Assembly (NCBI GenBank): GCA_023374045.1 | Contig: CM041777.1 | Coordinates: forward strand, 88,344,300-88,408,299 | Origin: Limonium bicolor | Lineage: Eukaryota > Streptophyta > Magnoliopsida > Caryophyllales > Plumbaginaceae | Direction: 5' to 3' | Length of the DNA: 64,000 bases | Shown: positions 22,905-34,440 of the stretch, piece by piece | Numbering within the stretch: position 1 is the stretch's first letter | Layout: every line of letters begins with the position of its first letter | Translations under genes and position numbers: made by a program | Notes under the pieces: generated by a model | The model's database searches: none | Seen by the model: only the letters and a program-made list of their open reading frames with translations | What the model was told of the DNA's origin: nothing

Positions 22905-23260
22905 CTGGAATATAAATGTGATCATGATTTCACCAACTGGTCATTAACTTAGATGGTTTTATAATTGACAACATGATTCTAATTAATAATATAAGGGTTT
23001 TCCTTGCTGATAGCTACAGTACTATTCACTCTCGGATGTTACATGTTTCTATGCAGAACTCATATGAAAAACAATTATGCTTGAAGCTTCATCTACGGTT
23101 CTTTAGTCCATTAATCATAATTACATAATGAGGGTTTATTTTTCCAGTCAGAATTTTAGTGGACCGCAGTCGTTATGAAAAATATGCAGTTTTTTAAATT
23201 TGCAGTCATAAATGCAGTCATTTTAAAAATTTGCGGTTGTCAAAAAAATAGTTTTTTATT
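22905..23260. other. Spacer before the MULE inverted repeat
   Basis: No gene. 23163-23245 has short repeats of TGCAGTC/TTTGCAGTCAT that lead into the minisatellite. Confidence 0.35.
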
Positions 23261-24530
23261 AGCTAATAATGAATCATCTTAATTAGTTTTTATGGAAACC
23301 TTAACTTTTTAAAAAGATACTTTTTTTATCAGTTTAGTTTATCAGCTAATAATAAATCATCGATCTTAGTTAATTTTTATGGAAAATGTAATTTTTTAAA
23401 ATGATACTTTTTTCAACACTTTAGTTTAAATAATAAATCATCTTAATTAATTTTTATGGAAAATGTAATTTTCAAAAAAGATACTTTTTTTATAAGTTTA
23501 GTCTATCAGCTAATAATAAATCGTCTTAATTAATTTTATAGAAAGGTAAATTTTTTAAAAGATACTTTTTTATTTATCAACTAATAAAAATCATCTTAAT
23601 TAATTTTATGGAAAATGTAACTTTCGAAAATACTTTTTTATTAGTTTAGTTTATCAACAATAATAAATCATCTTAATTAATTTTTATGGAAAAGGTAATT
23701 TTTAAAAATATACTTTTTTATGAGTTTAGTATCGGCTAATGATAAATCTTAATTAAATTTTATGGAAAAGGTAATTTTTGATAAAGATATTTTTTTTATT
23801 AGTTTAGTTTATCAGCTAATAATAACCATCTTAATTGATTTTTAAGGAAAAGGTAATTTTTTAAACAGATACTTTTTATCAGTTTAGTTTATCAGCTAAA
23901 AATAAATCATTTCAATTAATTTTTTTGAGAAAGGTAATTTTTTAAAAAGATAATTTTTTTATTAGTTTAGTTTATCAGCTTATAATAATTCATCTTAATT
24001 AATTTTATGGAAAAGGTAATTTTTTAAAAAGATACTTTTTTATCAGTTTAGTTTATCAGCCAATAATAAAACATCTCAATTAATTTTTATGGAAAAGGTA
24101 AGTTTTTAAAATATATTTTTTATGAGTTTAGTTTATCGGCTAATGATAAATCTTAATTAAATTTTATGGAAAAGGTAATTTTTGTAAAGATACTTTTTTA
24201 TTAGTTTAGTTTATCAGCTAATAATAACCATCTTAATTGATTTTTACGGAAAAGGTAATTTTTTAAAAATATTTTTTTATCAGTTTAGTTTATCAGCTAA
24301 TAATAAATCATTTCAATTATTATTTTTTGAAAAAGGTAATTTTTAAAAAAGATAATTTTTTATTAGTTAGTTTATCAGCTTATAATAAATCATCTTAATT
24401 AATTTTATGGAAAAGGTAATTTTTTAAAAAGGTACTTTTTTATCAGTTAAGTTTATCAGCCAATAATAAAACATCTTAATTAATCTTAATGGAAAAGGTA
24501 ATTTTTTAACAAGGTACTTTTTATCAGTTT
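23260..24530 (+). repeat. ~80-bp AT-rich minisatellite, about 16 units
   Basis: Each unit has GATACTTTTTTATCAGTTTA, GTTTATCAGCTAATAATAAA, TCATCTTAATTAATTTTTAT and GGAAAAGGTAATTTTTTAAA-type blocks. A five-unit block at 23720-24120 is repeated at 24121-~24515 with unit-specific variants conserved (TATGAGTTTAGT, ATAACCATCTTAATTGAT, CAGCTTATAATAA), a higher-order repeat of 401 bp. Confidence 0.88.
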
Positions 24531-25140
24531 CGAAAAACATTATATAAAGAGTGGGTGAGAGTGGAATTATTTAATTCAAACATCAGAATGAAAAAGAAAA
24601 AAATGTCTGACACATAGGGAAGAAAACAAACTGTCGGAGATAAAATGCGGATTATCCTTAATCATAAAAAGAAACGATAGAGGGAATCAAGCAATGACAA
24701 AGAATTTGATTTGAAGAAACCATGGAATGATGAAACTGCCTCTCCGGATGATTCAAAGGTAATTTTTTATCAAATTTTCTCATTTTTCACGTAACGGTCT
24801 GTTTTCCTGGTCTGTAAAACGGACCAGCAGAACAATGGTTACCGTCCCTTTTACGCACAAAGAACATGACGTCCACTTTTGTTCCATCCGAAACAGACAT
24901 TGTTACAGAGAGTCCGCAAAACGGACGTGTTTTAAGGGTCTGGAAAATGGATATTTCGTAAAAGTCCTTAAAACGGACACTGTTGAAGTGTCCGTAACGG
25001 ATATTACTTAACGTGTCCGCAACGGATGTTTGCTACCCGTTCGGAACGGATGTTTAAACTATGAGTCCATTACAGACGAACTTGTAATTTTTGTAACGTT
25101 TTTGTTTATAACGCATATATTTTCTTACTTTTTTTGTCAG

Positions 25141-25690
25141 CCTTTGGTCCCACCTTATGATTCCCCTCCTCATGATTCACCATTTGAGCTTCCTGAAAAC
25201 AAATAGATTGACACTACTGATGTGTGTCAAACCAATCAAATTTTTCCTACTAAGCACACTGTTGTGGAATGGGTAGATACTGTGGGGCGGCAAAAAGGTC
25301 GTGAGTGGATTGTGTGACCATAGTCCAAGACAAGTACAAACGACATAGTAGTACTTACATGTGAGCGGTACTGTCATTCACCAAGAGTCAAAGCTAATGA
25401 TGCTTCCGTGCAGTGAGGACGTGCCTCTTCAAAGAAGTGCTTGTGTCTGTTCCGTATACGCGGCAAGCACACTCGTAAAGGTTGGTTGTGAAGGATAGAC
25501 GATACAACCACTACTTGCCTAAGGAGGCCAGATGGACCTTTTGCTAGATATCCATTGACAGATGATGAGTTGAAAGCGGTCTGTGACTTTCACAGGGTAG
25601 GTACCGCCCCACGTGAGCAGTGGTAGCGACTGAAGGAGCAGAATCCGGATCTATCAATTGGTATCAACTTCATTTACAAATATAGTCAAA
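25141..25690 (+). pseudogene. MULE transposase N-terminal exon, left copy
   Basis: After a splice-acceptor-like TTTTTTTGTCAG, the frame reads PFELPENK, a stop, FPTKHTVVEWVDTVGRQKGR, then after slips SSKKCLCLFRIRGKHTRKGW, DDTTTT and PFARYPLTDDELKAVCDFHR, then LKEQNPDLSIGINFIYKYS. This follows the FAR1-type DNA-binding domain of plant MULE transposases (start block, CxCPF zinc-binding turn, H-x-H region, then the helical L-x2-P-R stretch). Stops and frameshifts make it non-coding. The MULE catalytic core is absent. Confidence 0.75.
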
Positions 25691-25714
25691 TTTTCATAAA
25701 ACAGATGTTTCAAT

Positions 25715-26225
25715 TCGGATTCTGCTCCTTCAATCGCAACCACAGCTTACGTGGTGCAGTACCTACCTTGTGAAAGTGACGGACCGCTTTCAACTCATCA
25801 TTTGTCAATGGATGTCTAGCAAAATGTCCCTCTGACCGCTTAGTCTAGTAGTGGTTGTGTCGTCCATCCTTCACAACCAATTTTCATCCTTTATGAGTGC
25901 GCTTTCCACGTGTACGAACGAACACAAGCATTTATTTGAGGAGGTATGTCCTTGCTGCACAGAAGCATCATCAGCTTTGACTCTAAGTGAATGCGAGTAC
26001 CGCTCACATGTAAGTACTACTATGTCGCATGTTCTTGTCTAGACTATGGTCACCATAATCATCTCATAACCCTTTTGCCGCTCCACAATATCCACCCATT
26101 TCACAACAACATGTTTAGTAGGAAAAAATTGATTGGTTTGGAACTCATCTGTAGTATCAATCCATTTGTTTTCAGGAAGCTCAAAGGGTGAATCATGAGA
26201 AGAGGAATCATAAGGTGGGACCGAA
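25715..26225 (-). pseudogene. MULE transposase N-terminal exon, right (inverted) copy
   Basis: Minus-strand counterpart of the exon at 25141-25690. It retains SPFELPENKWIDTTDEFQTN, QFFPTKHVVVKWVDIVERQK, and the block ending at AGGAGCAGAATCCGAA. In the right copy codon IDTTDE follows an intact Trp where the left copy has a stop. The inverted copies are separated by ~60 bp. Confidence 0.75.
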
Positions 26226-26814
26226 GGATGACAAAAAAGTAAGAAAATAGACGCGTTATAAACAACAAAGTTACAAAAATTACAAGTTTGTCCGTAATGG
26301 ACCAATAGTTTTAACATTCGTTCCGGACGGGTAGCAAACATCCGTTGCGGACGGACACGTTAAGTAACGTCCGTTACAGACACTTCAACAATGTTCGTTT
26401 TACAGACTTTTAAAAAATGTTCATTTTCTAGACCCTTAAAACACGTCTGTTTTGCGGACTGGCTATAACAATTTATGTTACAGATGGAATAAAAGCGGAT
26501 GTCCTTGTTCTTTATCCGGAAAACGGACGGTATAAAATGAACCATTGTTCTATTGGTCCAAGAAAAATGAACCCTAAAGCGGAACTTTACGTGAAAATTG
26601 CAAAATTTTGATTAAAAAGTAGATTCTTCATTTTCAAATCAAATTATTTGTCACTGTTTGATTCTCTCTAATGCTTCTTTTTCTGATTGAGGATAATCCG
26701 TATTTTATATCCGACAGTTTATTTCTTCCCTTTGTGTTTGAATTTTTTTGTCCTCCATTCTGATGTTTCAATTAAATAATTCCACTCTCAACTACTTTAT
26801 ATATAATGTTTTCC

Positions 26815-27325
26815 TAAACTGATAAAAAAGTATCTTTTTAAAAATTACCTTTTCCATAAAAATTAATTAAGATGATTTATTATTAGCTGATAAACTAATA
26901 AAAAAGTATCTTTTTAACAAATTACCTTTTCCATTAAAATTGATTAAGAGGATTTATTATTAGCTGATAAAATAAACTCATAAAAAAGTATCTTTTTAAA
27001 AAATTACATTCTCCATAAAAACTAATTAAAATGATTTATTAATTAGTTGATAAACTAAAAAGTATCTATTCAAATAATTACCTCATCCATAAAAACTAAT
27101 TAAAATGATTTATTATTAGATGATAAATTAAACTAATAAAAAAAGTATCTTTTTAAAAAATTACTTTTTCCATAAAAATTAATTAAGATGATTTATTATT
27201 TGCTGATAAACTAAACTGATAAAAAAAGTATTTTTAAAAAATTACCTTTTCCTTAAAAATTAATAAAGATGATTTTTTAATAGATGATAAACTAAACTAA
27301 TAAAAAAGTATCTTTTTAAAAGAGG
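26815..27325 (-). repeat. Inverted ~80-bp minisatellite, about six units
   Basis: Reverse complement of the 23260-24530 unit: AAAAAGTATCTTTTTAAAAA, TTACCTTTTCCATAAAAATT, AATTAAGATGATTTATTATT, AGCTGATAAACTAA blocks recur six times. Shorter than its left-arm partner. Confidence 0.85.
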
Positions 27326-27656
27326 GTCACTACGTGCACTCGGATTTCCAATTCACTCGGTTGGAAAATGACATTTTTGCCCCTACTTAAAAATATTTTA
27401 AAAATTACAATATTTACCCCAAACTTGTGACATATTACAAGGAGCACCCAAATTTCAATATATAAGGAGATTGAATACGTTATGAAATCATATTCAAATT
27501 CATAAATCATCTAGTAAGAGAGAGGAAGAAAGGAGATAGTTTTGACAGGTTTGAAGAAATTGTTTTAGTAGGAAGATAAAAAAAATGAAGGATACAACAA
27601 AGGTGGGGATCTGTAGATGTTCGACGAGTACGCAGATGATGTTAATAGACGAGAAC
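27326..27656. other. Spacer between MULE inverted repeat and hAT element
   Basis: No gene seen. Begins AGAGGGTCACTACGTGCACT; a short minus-strand frame at 27510-27316 is unremarkable. Confidence 0.35.
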
Positions 27657-27885
27657 TAGGGGCGGAGGCAGGACTTAGAATTTAGGGGGCCACTTATATT
27701 TTTTATGTAATATTAAAATATTAATTTATATTACATATATATATATATCGTAGTTTATAAATTAAATGTGTTGGTGGTTTCAAGCAACAATACTAAAGTG
27801 CACATGATATTTGTATAGGATATAATTAATCTTAATACAAAATATCATCGAAAATGGTGAATTGTATATCAATAAGTGTAAATTA

Positions 27886-30373
27886 TCAAAAGAAAATGTA
27901 CCCCAGGATTTTAAATTGTGCACGTCTCTCTTTCACAAAGTTATAATCATCTATTATCTTATCCGTACAGAAGGTCTCGGCAATCTCTCTTTCAATATAA
28001 ATAATCAGGTAGTTCCGTAGAAACTCATCAGGCATGCTACTACGAAGTCTGGTCTTCACAATTTTCATCACAGAAAAGGCACGTTCACTTGTTGTAGTTG
28101 AAACAGGAAGAGTCAAAACAAGACGAATCAATCTATCAATCATAGGATATATTTCAGACTTTCTAGTTTCCTTCAATACTCTGCACAAGTCTGAAACTGA
28201 ACATACATTCTTCAAGTGTGGGTGGTTGTGAACGTCTAGCTCATAGTGTTCTAGCTCCAGTGCTAGATGAATTCTTTCTTGTTCAGTAAAATCAAAAGGA
28301 TAGAACTTTGTTGCTAATCCAACTATATCATCCACATTGAAGGATATGTATGCATTTCTTGGATCTAAAGCAACACTTAGAGGAAGAAGTTCTGTAGCGG
28401 TCTCATTGAACCTCGAGTTCAACTCTTGCAATTGATGGTCAACAACAACAATAAATACATCAACTCAATAGTGATGCTCGACGGTTACATTGTCTTTCTT
28501 ATGGCGAGGACGAAAGAGATCCTTGTAAGTTCCATTCATATTAGGTATTGGAATGTCACTACTTTCACAAAATGACATAACATCTTTCAACAATGATTCC
28601 CACTTTTCATCTCTCAATTTTTGGATTAATGCCTTCGAAGTAGACACCAAAGACAAAGCATTAACAATATCTTGTGACTTGAGTTGCAAAGCTTGACATA
28701 GCATATCAGTGATCTTCATCAATCCCTTCATCACATGCATTGCAATAACAAAATCAAATGATAGTAGTTGTCTCAAAGCAAAACTTGCTTCACCTCTTTG
28801 AGAAGGCGTTGAACCGTTAATGATGATGTCATCCAACATCACACTAGTCGGGCCAAACATTTTCATCAAGCTACATATTGATTTAAAATGAGAACTGCAT
28901 CTTGTATCCCCTGGTCTTTGCAAAGATCTAATCTGATTTTCACCCTTACCACTTGAAAGCTCTTCAATTTCGGTAAGGTGTGAATTTCAGCTAGTTGAGC
29001 ATATCTTTTAGTTGATCATTCCACTTGAAGATGATCCAATGACATTAACAATAAAGTTTAGGTTTATGAAAAAGGTCTGTACCTGAGAGACCTCCTTAGA
29101 TGCTGCAACAAGAGCCAACTATAGTTGATGGGCCAAACAATGTACATAGTAAGCGTAGGGACACTTCTTCAAAGATAGAGCTTGCAAACCATTCCACTCT
29201 CCACGCATATTACTCGCTCCATCATAACCTTGGCCCCGAAGATCTTGAACATCAAGCATATGATAAGATAAACATGACAATATTTCATTTTTTAAAGTCA
29301 AGGCATATGTGTCTTGACATGAACTAAGTCCAAAAATCTTTCCCTGACATATCCATGTTGATCAACAAACCTTAAAACAATGGCCATTTGTTCTTTCTTT
29401 GAATCATCGTGAGCCTCATCAACTATCAAGCATAACTTTGCATTCCCAATCTCATCACGGACCGCTTTTTGTATATTTGTAGAAAGAACACATAAGATCT
29501 CTTTTTGGATATCCAGTGATGTAGACTTCACATTTTTGGAGCATTCTTTAACACAACATCACTAACACTCTTGTAAGATGAAAGAAGTTTAATCAATTCA
29601 AGAAAATTCCCTTGATTTCTTGAGCTAGGCCATTCATCACGCCCTCTTAATGCACATGCTTGAAATGTGAGCCACTTAATTGCCTCAATGGAAGTTTTCA
29701 AGCGCAATCTATTACTATAATCTGTTGAGATGTCTGCTTGTGTATTAGTCTCTAAATGACCCAACTGATTCTTCAGATTCTCATAGCAACTCATAGAATA
29801 TTGATGTGCAGAGTTAGAGTCTTACCTTCATGGTGGACAAAAGCACAATTTTTTCCATCATTCACCTTTTTCCAATTGTTTAATCCCTTCAAAGTAAATG
29901 TGTCAGATCCACTTCCTTCACTAGACTTCTTGTCTAACAAATAACAAGGAAGACAAAATACAACATCTTTGCTCTCAGAATACTATAGCTAAAAGAAACT
30001 TTTGAACCAACTTACTTGAAACCACCGCCGATGACGATCACCCGTAAATGGGTAATTTAATTTATGAAGTTGATAAGGACCGAGATTTATATATGTTCGT
30101 CTTATCACATCACGCTGGTCACGAGGATAGTCCCAAATTTAAGGTCGGGCGCCAGGATCACGGATCAACGAATTAATATTGAATTTATCAAACATTGGCG
30201 TCTCTGAATTTTGAAGTCGAGGAAATTTTAGAGGTGGTTCTTCCTTACGAATTGATTGTGTGGCCTTGAGGGTTAGATTTTTCAATTGGCTCATCATCAA
30301 GTTGTGTGTGACAATCACTTTCAAGACATCTCTTTGGCTTGAAAAAAGAATCAATCGTTTTTACTTTATCCAT
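27886..30373 (-). pseudogene. hAT transposase (TTF/DUF4371 type) pseudogene
   Basis: Starts at ATG 30373 (MDKVKTIDSFFKPKR). Then IRDPGA with a following YPRDQRDVIRRTYINLGPYQ, the TTF zinc-finger block (FQVSWFKS ... VFCLPCYLL) near 30010-29940, DUF4371-like pieces at 29794-29119 including GQGYDGASNMRGEWNGLQAL (29249-29190) and YAYYVHCLAHQLQLAL, then 28923-28465 (RWSSH-like start, CQALQLKSQDIVNAL), and a nearly intact C-terminal dimerisation domain (28431-27886) with LTLPVSTTTSERAFSVMKIV. Encodes a cut-and-paste transposase; several stops and frame changes inactivate it. The C-terminal ~180 codons remain open. Confidence 0.88.
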
Positions 30374-30636
30374 GACTTATATGAAAATCACATAAAATAA
30401 ACAACGTTACTTGTACATTAATCAAAATAAACAATTTAGAAAGATAACAATTCTAGCTAATTAATAATATTATACAAGGATTTTTGCAATAGTAAAGATA
30501 CGTCATCATCAATCATACAACAATTGATAATGCGGTCATATTATCACTTTGTTGAACAATTCAAATGGAATTAGATAACGGGCAATGTACATTCATAAAA
30601 AAAAGATACAGCCATAAATGTTGTTCCTTTTTACTA

Positions 30637-30864
30637 CTCCCTCCGTTAATTAATATCTGTCGTTTTAGGATGTTTTCTTGTTCAAAAATATATGTCATTT
30701 TAGTTTTTTGACATACTTTTTCCACTTTTAACCATATTCTTCAATACAAAATAATTATTATCTAGATGGAAAAGTAAAAAGTAAAGGGTATATGTGTAAT
30801 TTTTCTACTTTCCTTAATAAGTGTGCAAGTTTCTAAAATGACAGATATTGTTGAATGGAGGGAA
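30637..30864. mobile_element. Stowaway-type MITE 2 inside hAT
   Basis: 228 bp. Left end CTCCCTCCGTTAATTAATAT, right end (reverse complement) TTCCCTCCATTCAACAATAT. TCTGTCGTTTTA and its complement TAAAATGACAGA lie just inside each end. TA flanks at 30635-30636 and 30865-30866. No coding. Confidence 0.85.
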
Positions 30865-30866
30865 TA

Positions 30867-31711
30867 ACACATTTTAATAAAGTAGATTGAACAGATAGAT
30901 CATTTCTCCTCGAAGCTTCAACGACATGAGAAATGCTGGCTCTAAAGTAAAGAAAGCAAAAAAAAGAATCACTTGTACAAGTACAAATACAACTATACAA
31001 ATTGGTATAAAGAACACGTTGTTTTTACAATTTGCTAATATCAATCCCAATCTGACCGTAATATTGAATTTAGAGTTCACCAACCAGATAATGATAATTG
31101 AAGAAACTTCACTAACCAATCCAATCACTAATACACCAAAATGTTTTTTTTATCCTTTTTATTTGATAATCATAATAGCAAAATGTAAAACCCACACAAA
31201 ATTTACAGCACAAATCCTTTCTTCTTTACATGAGTATGTTTTCCAATACACCATGCATCATGCCATCATCATTTTCATTCAACACTTAACAACATCTCCC
31301 AAGTCCCAAATTCTTCAAAAAGAGAGACTGAAAAAAAAAAGCACCGAAATCTACACCAAAAATAGACACTTACATGTTGACAACAAATTATAGCCTGCTT
31401 CTTAAACCTGGCTTTGCCGCTAACCCATATGTACGGGTGTCGGTGCCCGTCTATTGTACCCGGCGTCGGCGTGAACTCTTCTCTGTTGGTGGCGACATCT
31501 GGGTCGGACCTTAAAGCCGCTATATCTTCTTCGTTAAAGTCCCGATTGTGGATCTATTTGCGCCGACGCGTTCGTCTTTTCGTCTACTTGGTTTGAGTTC
31601 ACTTTGCTGATAACTTGTTTGACATATGTGTTGTGTCTTCAAAAGTACGCACTTTTACCATTTACGAGTAGTATTAGTTGACTGAATGTAAGTATTGATT
31701 GTTTCTGCTTA
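30867..31711. other. hAT tail and start of MULE region
   Basis: 30867-31400 is AT-rich hAT subterminal DNA without genes. 31423-31600 is more GC rich (GTACGGGTGTCGGTGCCCGT) and ends near a splice-acceptor-like TTTCTGCTTAG at 31701-31711, just before the MULE coding relic. It may be MULE 5' sequence. Confidence 0.35.
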
Positions 31712-34435
31712 GGGTGAGAATGATGGTGAATTCGATGACGAATTAGTGAACGTAGACACAGGTCATCTGTTTAGTACAAGCCAAATATTTACGGACAGAG
31801 AGGAGGATACTACCCATGTGATACGCATAGCTGAGAATAACAATATTTTTTTTAATCAGACAGACTGTGAGGGACGATGGTGAATTAGTACTGACTGTGA
31901 GAGGTATGGCAAGAGTAGGCCGTGGAATCGCCAAGGTGAATCGTCCTCATCTAGTCAAAGGCGGCAACGCACTACGAAGAAATGTAATTGCCCGTTCCGC
32001 ATAAGCATCCGTGGTGGGGGAGTTGCAGGGTGGTCTATCTTGGTAATGTTGTCAATGCATAATCATGAGTTGGCTCATAATCCGCATTCACACTTTGTGC
32101 GTCTTCGCTTTAGCATGGATGAAAGAGCAAGTATGAGAAGTCCACACATGAGAGGTGTTGCCACAGTAGATGTGGGCCCATATGCATGACAAGAACCCTG
32201 AGAGCATGACCGACAAAACATCAATTCATAATCTGGTAGCAAAATTCAGGAGAGAGGACTGTGGCGGGCATACTGATGTAGCATCCCTCATGTACTTGTT
32301 GGATGAATGTAAATACAGTTGGTGGTTTGAGAAAGACACAATTAGGTGTTCGCACATAAGTATAGTGCTTGTTTATTTGGTTGTTCATGTTATGACTTAT
32401 TTGTATTCGTTAATGTAATTTTTGTAGGGGATAATTCTAGGTTGGGCCTTATCTTGTTCGCGCACCCTTTTTCACTTAAGCTAACTCAGATGTTCCCGTA
32501 TGTGGTGCTCATTGATAGCACTTACAAGATGAACCAGAACAAGATGCCGCTAGTGGAGTTCATCGGAGTGACATCGAAAGTGATCAAGATGTTGAAGTAG
32601 TGCGCCGCCGCATCTTCCATGTCGGTGGCACATTTGCAGGAATGTGGCTGCGAAAGCGATCAAGATGTTGAAATATGACACATCTGCAGCCGAAGTAGTA
32701 GCGTATCGCTGGTAGTGGCTTGTTTCTGCCCCTACCATCGTTGAGTTTGATGAACTATACGAATAATTGATCAAGTTGTATGAAGCCAAACATCCTTTCA
32801 TGCTGTATTTGGAGACCACATGGCTTAAGTCAGTGCCATAAATTTTGTGAGCCATGGGTCAAGAAAGTTAGGAATTTCAGCAACACATCAACCAACAGGT
32901 TTCTTTAAGTTAAATTTTCAATATCTTTTTGTTTCATTTTGTAGTTGTCCCATTTCTTTGTAACTAATGACTTACTCATGTGTAGGGTGAAGAGCGTGCA
33001 CTCTACTCTAAAGTGCTGGCTTCACACAACCACTGGATCGCTGGACACGACCTCCGACAATATACACAGATTCATTGAAGGTCAACACTTTCAGATAAAA
33101 CAAGACTTCGAGTTTTCCCTTGACAGAATAGTTTTGGAAGACCAGCAAGTCCCCTTTATGTTTCTAATTGGTCAGGTTAGCCTCAAATGCATGGAATTAC
33201 TTCAGACAGAGTTGAGAAGTGGCCGCTACGATAATGATCACACACCTGGATCTAAAGATGTTTGTACAAGTACTTCGACGATGGGATTACCGTGTGCGCA
33301 TCGTATGTTTCAATACGTTATGGCCGGTTAAAATCTACCAGTTAAAGAAGTCCACATTTTCTAGCGACATATGACTATCAACACAAGTTCGCTGCACCTC
33401 GTCATACCTATGAAGATTTGTATACCACTAAATAACAACTCACATGCGTTGGTCTTTGATATGAGGACCTGTCTGATCGGTTGGATTCCACATCAATTGA
33501 AAAAGCGTTCGACACATGGAAGCCACTTTGGGAACCCACAGATGATCACACCGGGTTAGCGCCACCAGAGGTTATGGCGACTAAGGGAAGGCCACGCAAG
33601 AAGAGGCCTAACACCAAGGATAAGTCTGAGCATGAACATCTTGGTCTAGGGAAACGTGGCCCGGTGATGCATTGAAGCCAATCTTAGCAATGCTCGTCTA
33701 CACAAGAAAGCAAGTCTGAAAAGGACCGTCATTGCAGAACAGTCAATCGCATCGATGGTCACCGAGGAGAGAAAGCCAGACTGGAGAAGGACCATCAATG
33801 CGGAAAAGTCAATCAAATCAATGGTCATCGGTGCTCGAATACACATTCACACCCTTTACATAATCTTCGTGTTGGAGCGAGTCCAGTCCCTTACTGCTCG
33901 ATTAGATTACAGGTTACAGGGAGATAGTGGGTGATAGAAGCTATGGTTTCGAGCTATCACTGATTAAGTGTACAACGATAAAACTCAATGGAAAATGGTT
34001 AGACAGACATGTTTAGAAGACCTGAGGTGTAGATCAGATTAGTGGTTGGAGCAAGCAGAAAGGAGCTGATACAATAGGCAGTACTCATGTCTGGACTTGT
34101 TTGGAGATTTGTTTGCACTAATGCAGCATTGGATGGAATTTTTAGATCTTGGTCTTATCTTGTGTACGGTGTACAACATAGTTATTATTAGTTTTTCACC
34201 AAATGTTGGTTATATGGCGGGTGGCTTAATGGGCATGCCCCTATGAGATGATCATCAGATGATGCAGCCAGCAGCAGAGATTTGTAGTGCATTGGTTAGC
34301 AACCAATGCCACTTCATACGAGTTCAGACAGTCCCTGATTGTCTCGTCCCCTACTTGAATCCTATGTGGCGAAAATGGCATGATCCTGAGGTGGCGCATT
34401 ATCAACGTCTTCACTAGTGTTGGTGTTGTAGTTGA
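31712..34435 (+). pseudogene. MULE transposase with OTU-like C-terminal domain, pseudogene
   Basis: Order on plus: N-terminal FAR1-like domain (STSQIFTDREEDTTHVIRIA, then TKKCNCPFRI and MHNHELAHNPHSHF at ~31970-32090); MULE catalytic region (AHPFSLKLTQMFPYVVLIDS, TYKMNQNKMPLVEFIGVTS, 32460-32570); ETTWLKSVP and VKKVRNFSNTSTNR (32815-32900); an intron-like gap (GTTTCTTTAAG ... TGTGTAG, 32900-32985); VKSVHSTLKCWL, and the SWIM zinc finger CTSTSTMGLPCAHRM (33261-33305); then PEVMATKGRPRKK. Beyond 33850 a degraded OTU cysteine-protease remnant appears: GDSG, two stops, LWFRAITD (33921-33970), and NQCHFIRVQTVPDCLVPYLN (34300). Stops and frame slips throughout. Confidence 0.8.
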
Positions 34436-34440
34436 GTGCT

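Larger units (their letters stand above)
23260..27325. mobile_element. Inverted duplication of a Mutator-like element 5' part
   Basis: Left arm: minisatellite (23260-24530), leader/intron-like sequence (24531-25140), transposase exon (25141-~25660). Right arm, inverted: exon (~26225-25715), leader (26815-26226), minisatellite (27325-26816). The arms meet around a ~60-bp spacer (25658-25716). Corresponding pieces include GAGTGGAATTATTTAATT near 24570 and its complement near 26785, and AGGAGCAGAATCCG near 25638 with its complement at ~25718. I judge the arms roughly 80% alike by eye, with indels. It could be a MULE with very long TIRs, or a rearranged inverted duplication. No intact transposase. 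Confidence 0.75.
27657..31422 (-). mobile_element. hAT element with TTF-type transposase relic
   Basis: Left end TAGGGGCGGAGGCAGG and right end (reverse complement) TAGCGGCAAAGCCAGG are similar hAT-type terminal repeats (13 of 16 bases alike) enclosing a minus-strand transposase relic. Flanks do not show a matching 8-bp duplication (CGAGAAC side versus ACCCATAT), so the right end is tentative. A Stowaway MITE sits inside at 30637-30864. Confidence 0.6.

Noticed and set aside
34412..34420. CACTAGTG as left end of the TNP2 element
   Set aside because: It lies in the MULE OTU-like tail, has no match to the 37357 end beyond five bases, and flanks differ (CTT versus GTC).
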